Source: Diploscapter coronatus (Eukaryota > Nematoda > Chromadorea > Rhabditida > Rhabditidae). From it: DNA of 64,000 nucleotides. The notes beneath the pieces were generated by a model, which saw nothing but the letters and a program-made list of their open reading frames with translations, did no database searches and was not told where the DNA came from. Positions 13,509-25,117 of this stretch are shown piece after piece (the stretch's first letter is position 1; the number at the start of each line of letters is the position of its first letter). The DNA is taken from NCBI GenBank assembly GCA_964036155.1, contig OZ038422.1, positions 3,557,201-3,621,200 of the forward strand, in the 5' to 3' direction. The position numbers were made by a program, and so were the translations under genes.

Positions 13509-14394
13509 ATGAATTTCATCATTCTTACTATCTTCGCTTGTTGCCTCATCGGCACATTCGCGGCCCCAGACACAACGACCAAGGGAGAGTATGAAGAGCA
13601 CATCAAGTCGAAGGAAGATCAGCTGAAGTTGCTCGAGATCTCTCTCGAATGCGCCAGGGCTGGAAAATGTCCGCAAGTTGACATCCCCACGAACTGAGGT
13701 TGGTCAACCAGAAAATAAACAAAATTAGAGCCATTTACTTGTGCCAAATAAAACGATGAAGATTGACAATTGTTGAAATGACGTGATGGCACATGAGGAC
13801 GTGTACTATATTTAAGAATAGGCGAGGGAAGGAAAGTAGAGAGAAATAGTGTGAGCAAAGATATAGCTCACGTGATCCCGTCGTTTCTCAGTTGCCAATG
13901 ACGATTTTACCTTTTCATGGATCAAATTTTCAAGTACCAAAATGACACTAAAAATGTAGAAAAAATTTCAGCTGATGATTAAAAGGGTGAAGGAGCAAAT
14001 CATCGATGAGAAGAAGACACTCGAGACGATGGGTATCATTAATTCTTTATAAAATAGGATTCAATTTTACTCTTTATATGTTTCAAAGAGCGTGATAACT
14101 TACAAAGTATCCATTCTTTGACAGATTAATCGCTAGCTGTTACAAAAGTTTTCAAATTATTATTTTAAATAGCGCAATTTTATGATAAACTTTCAATTTA
14201 TCACGAAATATATCTAAAAGAAAGAAAAGGAATGTATTCAATGAATATTTCTAAAAAAAACCTTTACAATTAGAGAATAAGACAACCAAAACGGCAAAGA
14301 AGACGTCCCTCAAGTCCAAGAGTCGTTCGTAGACATTGTCAAGAAGCTCCTATCCGATCAGAAAAAATCATCGATCGACCCAAATACAAGCTAA
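13509..14394 (+). CDS. Small secreted protein, probably two splice forms
   Basis: The first exon encodes MNFIILTIFACCLIGTFA, a clear signal peptide, then an acidic/basic helical stretch with the motif CARAGKC. Read straight through, it stops at 13697, giving 62 aa, and AATAAA signals follow at about 13713 and 13745. A donor inside the exon (CAA/GTTGAC after 13676) is in phase with two further exons, 13972-14032 and 14282-14394, giving a 113 aa secreted form whose tail is lysine- and glutamate-rich (motifs IKRVKEQIIDEKKTLE and FVDIVKKLLSDQKK). An alternative acceptor a few bases upstream of the last exon would give a short basic tail instead. I do not recognise the family. The short form is well supported; the long form rests on phase agreement and amino-acid composition. 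Confidence 0.65.
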
Positions 14395-14580
14395 GTCCCA
14401 TTCCATACAAACATCCTAATCTGACGTAAGTTGTTGATTACCTCAAATAGTAAAGTGCAACTCTTTGAATTAGCATTTTCAATTCGTTGGCTAATTGTTA
14501 TTTTCTAGAAAAATCTCAACCTAGATAGCTGAAAACATCAATAGTTATGAAATTCCCTGTGGAGTTTTATCATTACTATT

Positions 14581-14830
14581 TGTCACGAATTGCGACCTTT
14601 GTTTTCTACTTCGTAGAAAGTGCACATTTATATACGTTTTCAGTTTAAATTTATTCGCGATGCGAGAAAATGCTTTTTCTTCTCTCATCCCCCTCACCTT
14701 TGTCTCGAGATAAGGGAAGTATTCTTTATTGCTCAGGGATTGAACGGGTTTGCTTTTATTTATGATTTTATTATTTTTCACTTTTTAAAAGGATTAACTA
14801 CCCGAGTTTGAGGACAATAAATTGGCGTGG
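14581..14830 (+). repeat. Dispersed repeat, copy 1
   Basis: About 250 bp clearly related to 62909-63155 in the same orientation. Shared blocks include a GTC-CGAA-TGCGA start, GATGC-AGAAAATGCTTTT in the middle, GCATTCTTTGCTGCTCA-like sequence, and an end resembling TTTTATTGAAAGATTAATTACCC-AGTT. It is T-rich and not convincingly coding in either copy. Both copies lie downstream of a small secreted-protein gene with a TATA promoter. Confidence 0.75.
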
Positions 14831-15697
14831 AATTCCATCGACCAGCTAATTTATCTGACTATCCACTAGACTTGAAGCAGCCAACACACTTTAAATCTCT
14901 AACCATTTTCACTATTGTTGTCTCGGAAGATTTTAGTTTATGGAAATTTTGAAATCTACAAAATTAACAGATGAAAAGAGAAATTCAGAGCACCTATTTG
15001 AGGAACATTGATAAGACCATACGTTATTATCCTCCAGATTCACCTAGTTTCTAAAATAAGTTATCTAAATTCGGTTGTTATGGGCATATTTAGTAATCCA
15101 GACTAGCCTCGCTTCATACTTTGCGAGTGGGATAAGAACCATTCGACACTTCTTACTAATAATCGTTCATTGACTTCCAGACATCAGACTAGCTATTTTC
15201 ATTTCCTCGACTTGCACATCATAATCACCATACATCAGGATAAAATAATCAGGTAACGAACCAGATAAATTTAGCAAATATTTACATAATTGAAATTGGT
15301 ATGTTTCACTAAATCGGAAGTTGATTTGGGGAAAATGAGAGATAGGCTATAAACATTTTTGATAATAACTGAATTTCGTTAGATTTTGACCGATGTTTCG
15401 TGTAATTATCCCAATTCCAATTAACGTCAAAAATTATATGATTGATTTCAAAATGAGACAACTTCCCTAGCTCGATAGGATTTAGTTTTTCTCCAAAGTT
15501 TGGATAAGAAGTGTAAAAAATGAATAGCATGTGTCAAAGGTACACCCAACCATCCATCATCAAAGCGGGTGTCGCTGCCATTCGATTGGTATTACATCCT
15601 TTTCATGCCAATGTTTCATCAAACAGACTAAATTTGCTCGTTTTTAAATGTAGTTTTAAAAATAGGCAATTTATCAATGTCACATTTTGTTGTTAAA
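14831..15697. other. Intergenic region
   Basis: AT-rich sequence between the dispersed repeat and the first of the two tandem paralogues. It should contain the promoter of the gene starting at 15698 (or at the in-frame upstream ATG at 15677). I see no gene or clear regulatory motif in it. Confidence 0.5.
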
Positions 15698-18028
15698 ATG
15701 ATATTTTTGAAGCTGCTATTATTATTCTCAACGCTAATCTGGTGTAAGTAAACAAATCTTCTCACTCATAAATGTTTAATTTTGAAAACTTTAGCAGCCG
15801 AATCTCGAATAGACTACACAAAAATAGCTGCATCCATTCTCGATCCAGAAGAAAACAATGACTTCGACGTAGACTATTCTATGCCATTCATTTTGAGGTT
15901 TTCTCCGGAAACTGTTGAAGCCAGCACAAAAATTGCAAATCTACTGTCCCCAGTGATAAATGGGAAAGTTGCTGTAAGTCAAACAGTTCGAATTTGTTTC
16001 AGAGCCATTTTTAGCCCAATGATAAACTTCTTCTATCCTTCCAAGAGATTTCCGACACGTTTATCGAGAAGCTCTATGACAATGAGCAGTTGATCGCTAA
16101 CGCCACCCTAAATCACACTGGGTACCAAGTCCTGGAATTCATCAGAGACTTCCAAAAATCTTCAAAATCGGCATCGAAAAGAGCCATCCAAGTTCTGCGG
16201 TACAATAACTCAAGGGAAAGGCTGGATGGATTCCATTATTTGTGCAGATATGAGCTTTATCCACCAAGGGATTTGACAAGTGTAAGATTTTGAGAACAAA
16301 TCTAGATTTTCTGAGAATTTTGTCTTGCAGAATATTGGATGGACTCTGATAAACCCATGTTCACTTGAGCTGACGAAAGAGGAAAGAAATCGATTCGCTA
16401 ATTGCATGGAGAACCTGACAAACCATGACATTCCGCTGTACGCTAAATCCAGTATGTTTTAAGCATCTACAAATAGAATTGTATCATCCTTGCTAATGCT
16501 TTAAAATTAGAACTTTATTTTATAAAAAAAAAGTATTTCTCATAAAAAAACATCAGAAATGAAATATTAAATAAGTGATAGAATTTTCTTAGGCATCGCA
16601 TACTATTCCTCAAAATATCCGGACAAGCAATGCGAAGAGCTCGTTCAAGACTACTTCAGAAAGTTCCCTATTCTCGATGGGATAAAATTCGACTATTTTA
16701 TGGAGAAAATGAGTGAAACTATCCATGAGAATTATGGTTCGACAAAGTAAGGGCAATGCTTCAATTCTTTCTTTTTCATCTCAATTTCAGATTATGCCTG
16801 CTTGATGACGCTTTCTACAGATCTGCGTGCAACAAGGAAGTTCTGACCGACTTCAATGCCTATGTGAAGTATTTCCTTCAGCATAACGTGAGAAAAGAAA
16901 CGATAAGAGTTGTCGACTATGAGCTATTTTAGATGGTCAGTTCGACGATCTGTGCTGCAGTCGTTGAAAATGAACCTGCCGATCGGAAGAAGTATCTCGA
17001 ACAAGTCGTGAGGAACATGAATCACGTCGTGGATTATCTGAACAAATATCTGTCCAATGCCGTGGTAGGCTAATTTAGTCATCTATTCTTTAAAAAATTT
17101 TAACAACGCCTTATTTGTTGAAACATCTTAAAATTATGAGAATATAAGGATATCTTGCTTACGAAAGATTTGATTTGCTACAAATTTTCAGAATCAAAGC
17201 GTCGAAGTCTGCGAGCCATGGATCATCAATCAAACGATCAAGGAGTTCGATTTGGATGTGAAGAAGAAAATCGAGGTTCATGAGGATCGTTTCCAAACCC
17301 TCGGAGATCAAATTATCAGCGATTTGAATAGCCGAGGTGATACTCGGTAATCTTTAATTTTTGCAGGCGATTTAAATAACGTAAACATAGATTACGTCGC
17401 CACATAGTCGTCACTCGAAATCTGCCACATCCGACGAAATATCTGCATTCATGCCCTGGAAACAACTGTCGAGTCATTGAAAATCCCCGACGCGATATAA
17501 AAGTGTTCTACATCAGTCATGAGCCATTCAGTCGGATGAAAATCCAATTGCACGACTTCTACTTCAACAATTCGATGGATACAATCAATCAGACTATTTG
17601 GTAGGTTTCAGAAAGGATCGTCAATCTCTCACATTTTTTCTACTCCAATCTCGTATATTTATCATATTCAAATAGAAAACACGCTATTTATATATAAAAA
17701 TTTTGACGTTCACTTATGCACATAATTTCAGTTCGATATATTCAGCATAGACATATGAATGCTCGAATATTTTAGGGAGCTATCAGCTACTGACAGCTTG
17801 GAAACTATTCGGCAAGCTCTCGATCAGAAGAACGTCTCCTTGGCATCGGAAGACGGTTTCAGAACAGAATTATGGGTTCGAGATTGGACGATTCTAGGAT
17901 ATTGCTCTCTGAAGACCACATATTCCACAAATGGAGACGGAGATGACCATCGATTTTTGAAGCGCTATTTTAGGAACAAGTTCAACATTTATGCTTGTGA
18001 AAATTATCAAATTTACCTCTTTCCATAG
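15698..18028 (+). CDS. Secreted Cys-containing protein, tandem paralogue 1
   Basis: Ten exons give 537 aa: 15698-15743, 15795-15973, 16015-16281, 16331-16451, 16593-16746, 16791-16887, 16933-17064, 17192-17346, 17391-17600, 17776-18028. It opens with a signal peptide (MIFLKLLLLFSTLIW) and has no other membrane segment, so it should be secreted. The body is helix-rich with scattered cysteines; the most conserved parts relative to the neighbour are RHIVVTRNLP, a short CPGNNCRVIEN motif, ELWVRDW and a C-terminal YACENYQIY just before the stop. An ATG at 15677 is in frame and would add seven residues. AATAAA lies just after the stop at about 18033. I do not recognise the family; the C-x13-C start of the middle part is faintly like nematode DUF19-type proteins, but I would not assign it. 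Confidence 0.8.
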
Positions 18029-18230
18029 TCGAGAATAAATGTATTTTGGCTAAAAAGAGAAAAGCAGAGACTGAAATTTATCATGTGAGCCAATTCACTA
18101 TGGATCATCCATCATCAATGAGCTCCAACTTGTCGTGCTATTAGGATAGCATGTTCGTGCAGTCAGTATTTGAATACTTTAGCTAATTTTGGCATGCAAT
18201 TATTTCAAAATTGAATCCATGACTTTAACA

Positions 18231-20743
18231 ATGGGATTTATTCTTCAAATAGCCATTGCTTTGGCATCAGCAGCATTGGGTAAGTGACTTGCTAATTTCA
18301 AATATGATTATCGATTCTCCGTAGTCAATGCTGACATCGAAGCTGACTCCATGAAACTTGCATCTCGTGTTTTCGGAAAAGAGAACGATCTCATGAGCAA
18401 CGGCAATCCTCCATATGGTTCATTGCTTACTTCGCAAGGACTGGAAGACATGCTAAAATTGGCGAATACGATACTACCATCCATTAGAGGGCAGGTAATG
18501 AATATATTTATCTTTAAACTACTCTAATGTCACTCATTATCACCCGTGATAATGCATATTTTGGCTTTCCAAATTCTGAAACATTTCTATCCAGTTCTCA
18601 TCGATAAATTTTCTCAAAAATAACAATTTTTTAAGAAAATTAAGAATCTCTCTTTTGATGAATACTCTTTGGAGACACGCTTACGAACAAGTCTTCGTGA
18701 TGCTGGATCCCACACCAGAAGAAAATTCGAGAGTCCGAGCCATCATATCAATGACTTCATTGAGGTTAGACTTCACAGTTCAAAACTTTGAAATTTGATA
18801 TGAAGCATTTAGGAGATGAAGAGACGAACAGCCCATTTTACCCAGACTATGACAAGCATGATCGATTACGAGTTCTATTCCAATCTCACAGAGGTTGATT
18901 TGCATGAATTCAGAGCATACTGTCAAAATGTATCCTTTCTTCCGACGCACTCGAAGCTAATTTCGAATACTTCTCCATTGAAACTGTTGGAGGTTAGCTA
19001 TGACTTCATTGAAAACAGCTTATTTTGAATGCAAAACGATAATTGTTTAACTAATTATCATTTTAGCAACTCAACATCTCATTGATCGGTCGATGTTCGC
19101 TTCGAATGACGAAGCAACATATCGTCAAGTACTCGGAATGTATGCGTCTTCTTTCTCAAATTGACATCCCGCTAAAGACAAAAGCAAGTAAGAGCACAAA
19201 ATTTCGATAGTACTTACCAAGGATATTCAAAGGGCCTAATTTGAAAATTACAACGCATAAAATAATGAAGGTATCGCCTACATTTCTGCCATGCAAACTC
19301 AACAGTTCCACTATGAGGTAACCCAAAAGATTCTGGCGAATGACGATCTGCTGAAGGACTATAGCATGGAGAAGGCACTGCTTGCGATGGATGCAAACCA
19401 AGGATATGAATTGTAGGCTTCTTCATCTCTATGATATAATCTGTAAAATATTTTCAAGCAATACAAAGGTAGCTACTTTTTCAGATCTTGCATGCCTGAC
19501 TCGATCTATTTCTCCAACTCTTGCAATCGGAAAAATTTGGTCGGCTTTCTGAACAACATCAAGATCTTTCTTCTTCATATTGTAGGAGCATTTTTATTTA
19601 AAAACAAATCTGAAACAAAGATTTCAGGCATCTGGAGCTACCATCTGTTCATCGATCATATCTGAAAACGACGCAGTTCGAAGAGAGTACCTGGAGAAGA
19701 TAGTTAACAACATCAATCACATTGTCAAGTTCCAGAATGAGTATCTCGACAATGCGATGGTAAACTATCTCGCGATTTATGAGATCTTGGATTTATTCGA
19801 AAATTACACGATAACACTGTTGCACTTTCGGAAATGGATACATCTTTTTCCGAAAGGGTGAGAGATCTGTATCAGTTTAAAAATGCGAACTTTAAAACAA
19901 GCAAGATCTTGGATAATATTCAGGACCTGAGCTTCACCGCCTGCGAGGCTTTCGTCATCAACCAAACCATCCACGACTTCGATAGTCATGTGGATAAGGG
20001 TGTTTCGATTCGAAGAAACCGATTCAAGACTCTCGGAGATACAATCATTAATGATTTGGCTAGTCGTGGGAGTAGCAAGTAGGTTTCGTCCGAAATAATG
20101 ACAATTGAAAATGATAAAACTTCTATAGTTACAGATATAGATAATTAGGATAGAACAATGTGTTACTATCTTCAAGTGTTCTTGTAGGACTATCTTTTAG
20201 GATGGGACGTCACGTCGTCATCACTCGAAATCTTCCACTTCTTTCAAAATACCTCCCATCTTGTCCGTCGGGAAACTGCAGAGTCATTCAAAACACTCAA
20301 CGGGATGTGGCAGTCTTCTATACAGCCCACGACCCACTGAAACAGTCAATGAAGAGACTGAATGATGATTTCCTCAACAGATCTATGGCTTCCATCAATA
20401 ACACTATCTGGTAAAAGGTTTTCACATATTTTGATCAAATACGCAATCTTATTGATCATTTGTCGCATTTATCCAATTTTCATAATTTAGGAAACTTTCT
20501 ACGTCTAGAAACCTCGAAGTGATCCGTAATGCACTTATTCAGAAGAACCTCTCTTTATCAGGAACCAATCGCTTTAGGGCCGAATTATGGGTTCGCGACT
20601 GGGCTAATGTCGGCGGATGCCCTCTGACGACGATACATTCGACGAATGAAAACACCACAGATCACGTCATTCTGAAATACTACTACAGAAACAAATTTAG
20701 TTTCTATGCTTGTGAGAATTATCAGATTTACGTATTTTCGTGA
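18231..20743 (+). CDS. Secreted Cys-containing protein, tandem paralogue 2
   Basis: Eleven exons give 542 aa: 18231-18279, 18325-18494, 18645-18764, 18813-18992, 19067-19187, 19271-19412, 19485-19581, 19628-19759, 19924-20078, 20201-20410, 20491-20743. It has a signal peptide (MGFILQIAIALASAALG); an in-frame ATG at 18219 adds four residues. The last five exons are exactly the same length as those of the upstream gene (97, 132, 155, 210, 253 bp), with the same phases. Matching protein motifs are RHVVITRNLP, CPSGNCRVIQN, ELWVRDW and YACENYQIY. The 120 and 180 bp exons correspond to one 267 bp exon in the neighbour, so an intron was gained or lost. The acceptor of the 142 bp exon (AATGAAG) is weak but required by phase and by similarity. 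Product unrecognised. Start is only about 200 bp after the first gene's stop. Confidence 0.8.
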
Positions 20744-21045
20744 TAATCGACCCAATGCATCGTGCAAATGTTTGAATAAAAAAGTTTAATACACAATTGT
20801 AGAAATTGATAAAAATTTTGAAGGATCAAAGTATTTCTTTGTAATGAAATGGCATACGTGGTTCTATCGAATTATAAAAAGCGAGAAAATATATGATAAC
20901 GCTATTAGCAAATGAAATACAAAATCTCATACTGAATGTCTATGACACGATAGATGATTTGTTCAAACGTATGATTCAAATTTACAAGTTAATGTTCAAA
21001 GCGTTGCCCATGTAATATCGAAACGGCTCGGACCAAAAATTTCAG

Positions 21046-22021
21046 AAATGTCCCAGATAGGATTTTATTCACCCACACAATCATCAAACAACTGGGTGAA
21101 TGTCGATGGATCCGACTACGACTACAATAATTTTATGGCAGGTTGGACAAGAAAGTTATCATATTGCGATTTTATACATTTCATTTCATCTTTTCTAGTA
21201 AAAATTCACCACGAAATAAGTGTAATAAAAAATTCGTAAAATGTCCTCGGTTCACTAATTTCCTGCATAGATAACGCTTATCAGTTCGGTCTCGAAATTT
21301 ATCTACTCATACGTAAAGGGCTCAGGGCCGACTCCCCCTCACTTTTCCGCCACTATATTTTAATGAGTTTAGAGAGAGTGGGGGGACTTGGGGCTGTTCA
21401 AAAAGTGGGGGGAGTAGGGGCATAGTGGGAGGGAGTCGGCCCTGAGCCTACGTAAAGAGCGCAAATGATTTCCGAACCTTCACCTAACGGAAACAAATTT
21501 GATATCGAAGCATCCTTAAAGATATGACTTAATCGTTGGTGAAGTAAAAACAAATTTTAAAAAATAACCTAAATCTAGGAAAATGGTAAAACCGAACCCC
21601 AAAATGGACACGTTTTTGAGATCGAAAAAGCGGTTGTACATTTTTGTACGCAACTCATTTAAGCTAATTTTAGGCGCATATCAGTTTCATGAGGTCTATC
21701 GTTGATTTAGTTTGAACTTTATGATGGCTTTCTTATGTTGAAAGATACTTGTTTCCTATTTTGGGAGTTCCAACTACTACTTTTATGCCATGCCGAGTTT
21801 TGCAGAGAGACGGAGTTTCTGCTCTCTAACTCGTACAATATGACAGAACATTGATTTTCACAATTGTTATGTTGGAAACAAATTATTACAGTCTAGGTGA
21901 ACCATCAGGCGATAGATATTGCGCCGTCACGCGGCTGTCGGATGGAAAATGGCAAATAGCAAGCTGTAATGACTCCGTCATTGGTGTTTGCAGACATATA
22001 ATCAGCGAAATTAGTGATTAA
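21046..22021 (+). pseudogene. 5'-truncated C-type lectin fragment
   Basis: Two exons remain. The first (about 21046-21141) encodes IGFYSPTQSSNNWVNVDGS, the WIGL and DGS region of a C-type lectin fold. The second (21897-22021) encodes GEPSGDRYCAVTRLSDGKW, then the final VCRHI and a stop. The signal peptide and the N-terminal half of the domain, with its first cysteines and alpha helices, are not found upstream, where in-frame stops appear before 20958. The intron between the exons has been enlarged by an inserted inverted-repeat element at 21319-21448. The preserved part keeps the last three domain cysteines, which the intact neighbour has partly lost. It may be a dead duplicate of the 22.2 kb gene or a gene whose first exons I could not recognise. 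Confidence 0.6.
21310..21457. mobile_element. MITE with 18 bp perfect TIRs and 9 bp target duplication
   Basis: The element spans 21319-21448 (130 bp). Its ends are perfect inverted repeats: GGCTCAGGGCCGACTCCC at the left and its reverse complement at the right. It is flanked by a direct repeat TACGTAAAG at 21310-21318 and 21449-21457. The interior is G-rich on the + strand and too short to encode a protein. A 9 bp duplication suits a Mutator-type (MULE) nonautonomous element better than hAT (8 bp) or Tc1/mariner (TA). The clean duplication suggests a fairly recent insertion into the lectin-fragment intron. Confidence 0.85.
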
Positions 22022-22168
22022 CCAATTATTCAAGTGTTACGCAATACAACAGCGATAAGAATAGCGTATAAATTGAAGATTATGGCTTGACAAACAAACT
22101 TGGGTTATCATTAATTACGGAAGTTGTTTCGTCACTACTAATCTGATTTGAAATTTAACTCTGCCGCC

Positions 22169-23466
22169 ATGAAATTATTAATTACCGTATTTCTAATTTC
22201 ATCCTGCATATCTTCTATATCGGCACAAAATTCAGCGAAATGTGATTCACAGGATTCATTGCTCGGAAACAAGTACAATTTTATTCTCATTGATTGATTG
22301 AGAACTCTAAAAAAAATAGAATAATTTGTCATTTAAAGCTGATTTATGTTTCAGATGCTACAGATTCGTCGATCGACTAATGAACTTTACCTCTGCTATA
22401 GACTATTGCAGAGGAATAGGCTATTCCTTGACTTCTATTCACTCGATGTTTGAAAACAACTTCTTGACACGTAAGTATTCTTGATGGAACAAACTTAACT
22501 AAAAATGCTTCAGAGCAAGCTGAACATATCTTTGGCAAGAAACATCACGATTTCTACATCGGACTCTACTCACCTTCGAAGAACAAAAATAACTGGGCTT
22601 TTGTTGATGGATCAGCTTATGATTTCAACAATTGGCATTCAGGTTCAATAAAGTTTACTTATTTCCTATCGGCCATTATGATGAGCCAAGAATCATTTTC
22701 TCAATTACTCTAATCTGACGTTATGCTAACAACATTTCCCTTTTAGGAGAACCTACCGGAACTCACTGGTACGCTGCATTCCGCGTCGATGATGGAAAAT
22801 GGATAACAGTTTCAAATTCTGCATCAATACCATTCGTATGTAGTGCTGCTTCCAACAACACTTCACCAGCTAATACTACCATGGTTCCAATGACAGCGAC
22901 GTCTTCAACAAGTGTTCCAATGACAACGACATCTTCAGGAAGTAAGAATATCAAATGAGTGAATTGACTCTAGAATTCGATGTTCATATCTTGAACCAAA
23001 ATTTTATATGCATTTTATTGTTGTTTTGCAACAGGTACACTGCTATGTTTGAACTTCGAAAATTAGCATTTTATGGAAAAAAAATTCTAAAATTTTAGCC
23101 GTATGCCCTAACTGTACGCAAGTGATCACGGACGAAACCTACTGGAGGGGACCTGAACCGGCTAACTTGTGCATTGGCACGGTTAACATGAATGATATTC
23201 TAGCGGGCATTCACGGACCTCCAACCATCAGCCCCATCCCGAACAGTGTGCCATACAGCGAAACCATAACGTGCGACCCAGCTCGTTATAATAGTTTTTT
23301 AATAATTTATTTTTCTGGAGACGCATTCAGTTGTGGTAAACAGACTGCAGATTTTCTCAACAACAACGCAAATCCTTTCCAATACGATGCGGCAAATTCG
23401 GGTCTTTTCCTTGATAGTTACAAGAACCCAACTAAAGCTATTCTTTGCTATAATAATGGTGCTTAA
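22169..23466 (+). CDS. C-type-lectin-like secreted protein
   Basis: Five exons give 303 aa: 22169-22272, 22355-22470, 22514-22642, 22747-22941, 23099-23466. A signal peptide (MKLLITVFLISSCISSISA) is followed by one C-type lectin domain: CYRFVDRLMNFTSAIDYC, YIGLYSP, NNWAFVDGS, FNNW, GEPTG, DGKW and a closing FVC. The calcium motif position reads EPT rather than EPN. The cysteine expected after GEPTG is replaced (HWYAAF) and its partner near the end is also absent, so one conserved disulfide is lost. A Thr/Ser-rich linker with two TTMVPMT-like repeats leads to a second, Cys-containing module of about 120 aa beginning CPNCTQV; this resembles the extra C-terminal modules of nematode clec proteins. 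AATAAA lies just after the stop. Likely a secreted recognition or cuticle/gut-surface protein, not necessarily sugar-binding. Confidence 0.85.
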
Positions 23467-23959
23467 TTAAAGCAATAAACGGAAATTAAAGTCGTTTATT
23501 GTTTATTTCACTTGTAAACTATGTATTATTTCGGTATTCTTATCAGCAAATAACACTATATTGTTCGATAAAAATAACGAAATATAATTATTAGGAATTC
23601 ATTCTGCCATAGCTTAGATTATTGCCTCTGAATAATTTGCCAATTCTATTATATTTATTCAAACAAATACTGTCAATTGGTAAGAATTATTGTGAATAAA
23701 TGTAATAAAACGACCAGATAGGTGATTAATCCAGCTCTCGTTCGCGAGTGCTGTTAGTAGGCTTTTAGGGGTATGAGAAATTGAACAGGCAGCAGTTGAT
23801 GGTAGTACTTCAAACTTGGGTAATTAAACCTTTATTGATGAAAAAAATAATAAAAATTTACATAAATACAAATACAAAATTTTAATATAAAAAACGGGAG
23901 ACGACTTGGTTTAATGCGACAATTTATCAGACTGGCCGTTCTCCAGCGACCCAGCGGCA

Positions 23960-24023
23960 TGTCGAGAGACAATGTTTTGGCTTAAAGAAAGAAAGGAATT
24001 TTATAGAGCATTGTCTCCCGACA
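23960..24023. repeat. Short hairpin-forming inverted repeat
   Basis: TGTCGAGAGACAATG at 23960-23974 and CATTGTCTCCCGACA at 24009-24023 pair over 15 positions with one mismatch, leaving a 34 bp loop. It could be a degraded transposon end pair or a transcribed hairpin; there is no further evidence for either. Confidence 0.55.
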
Positions 24024-24277
24024 GTATCGACTAAACATAAGCGAAAGGGTTCTTGATTATTGGAAAAATTAAGATAATTCGAATCCACCCTTTCTCCCAT
24101 TTTTAACTAAAACGAGTCGTTTCGCGACACTCCCGGCCTGCAAATGTTATTGAAACCCTTAAGCGACAAGAAAAGATTTAAAATAAAATAATTCACTATT
24201 AAATTTTCTTCCTTTAATTAATACCTATGATAAAAAACATAACGATTAGAATATTGCCGAGGGCTCCAATTTTGACG

Positions 24278-24682
24278 TTAGTATCCTCCATAGTCACTTT
24301 GGAAGGTGATATTCACGTCTCTCGTGAAGAAATCGTCTACTTCTTCACAGACTGCTTCAATATGTGACCAAGTTACGACAAGTTTTCTCACTTGGTTTTT
24401 CTTATTCAAAAGCACTATACAGCCTGTAGTCTTAGCCGAGTCAAAGTCTAATTTAAGTAAGGTTTGATAGGCACAGGTAGTGCTATTGGGACGGTATTCC
24501 GTGTCGTTGCATCTTAGCAATTTTCCAGTGCTCACGAATATCTTTTGACAAGCCTTGCTATCGGCTTCGTTCATTCCTAGTAGGATGATTGTGGCGACTA
24601 GTGTAGAGATTCGCTGGACCAATTTTTTTTCTTTCTGGTGACCTGTTATCATTCGAGTTCTCTTTTGATCAACTATTCTCAA
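24278..24682 (-). CDS. Small secreted protein of unknown function
   Basis: A single open frame of 134 codons. From the first ATG a basic N-terminus precedes the hydrophobic segment ISTLVATIILLGM and a likely cleavage after ADSKA; an internal Met at residue 11 gives a more normal signal-peptide length. The mature part has five cysteines (CQKIF, LLRCND, TTCAY, TGCIV, AVCEEV) and ends FTRDVNITFQSDYGGY. No intron is needed, unusual among its neighbours, and no domain is recognised. The regular amino-acid composition and the signal-like start support a real gene; the length could still arise by chance. Confidence 0.55.
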   Translation of the reverse strand: MRIVDQKRTRMITGHQKEKKLVQRISTLVATIILLGMNEADSKACQKIFVSTGKLLRCNDTEYRPNSTTCAYQTLLKLDFDSAKTTGCIVLLNKKNQVRKLVVTWSHIEAVCEEVDDFFTRDVNITFQSDYGGY

Positions 24683-25117
24683 TTAATAAATCATAAAATA
24701 TCCATATAAATTTTGTCGAATTTGATCAATTTAGATAGTCAGATATGTCTGATATAGGCAGGCATGATTAGTTAAGATTATACCTGAAATTTAGAAATTT
24801 TTAAAATCGATATTGGAATTTTAAATGTGAAATGAAAGAAAATGAATGAAATGTCGAAAGAAAGTCGTATATTTTTGCATTAGAGAGATAATTTGATCGA
24901 AAGAAGAAGAAGAAGAAAATGTTTTGAAAAACGGTAGGCAAATGCGAATGAGCAATGCGCAAGATACATATCGATTGAGATTCGACGGGAATTCGAAGAA
25001 AAAAGACTAAGATCGGAAAGGAAAATCATAAAGGTCTTAAAATATTTTTTAATATTGTAATAAATACGATGGCCTGATAAAATGCTGCGTTCCAATATTA
25101 CATTTCCAAGGAGCAGT

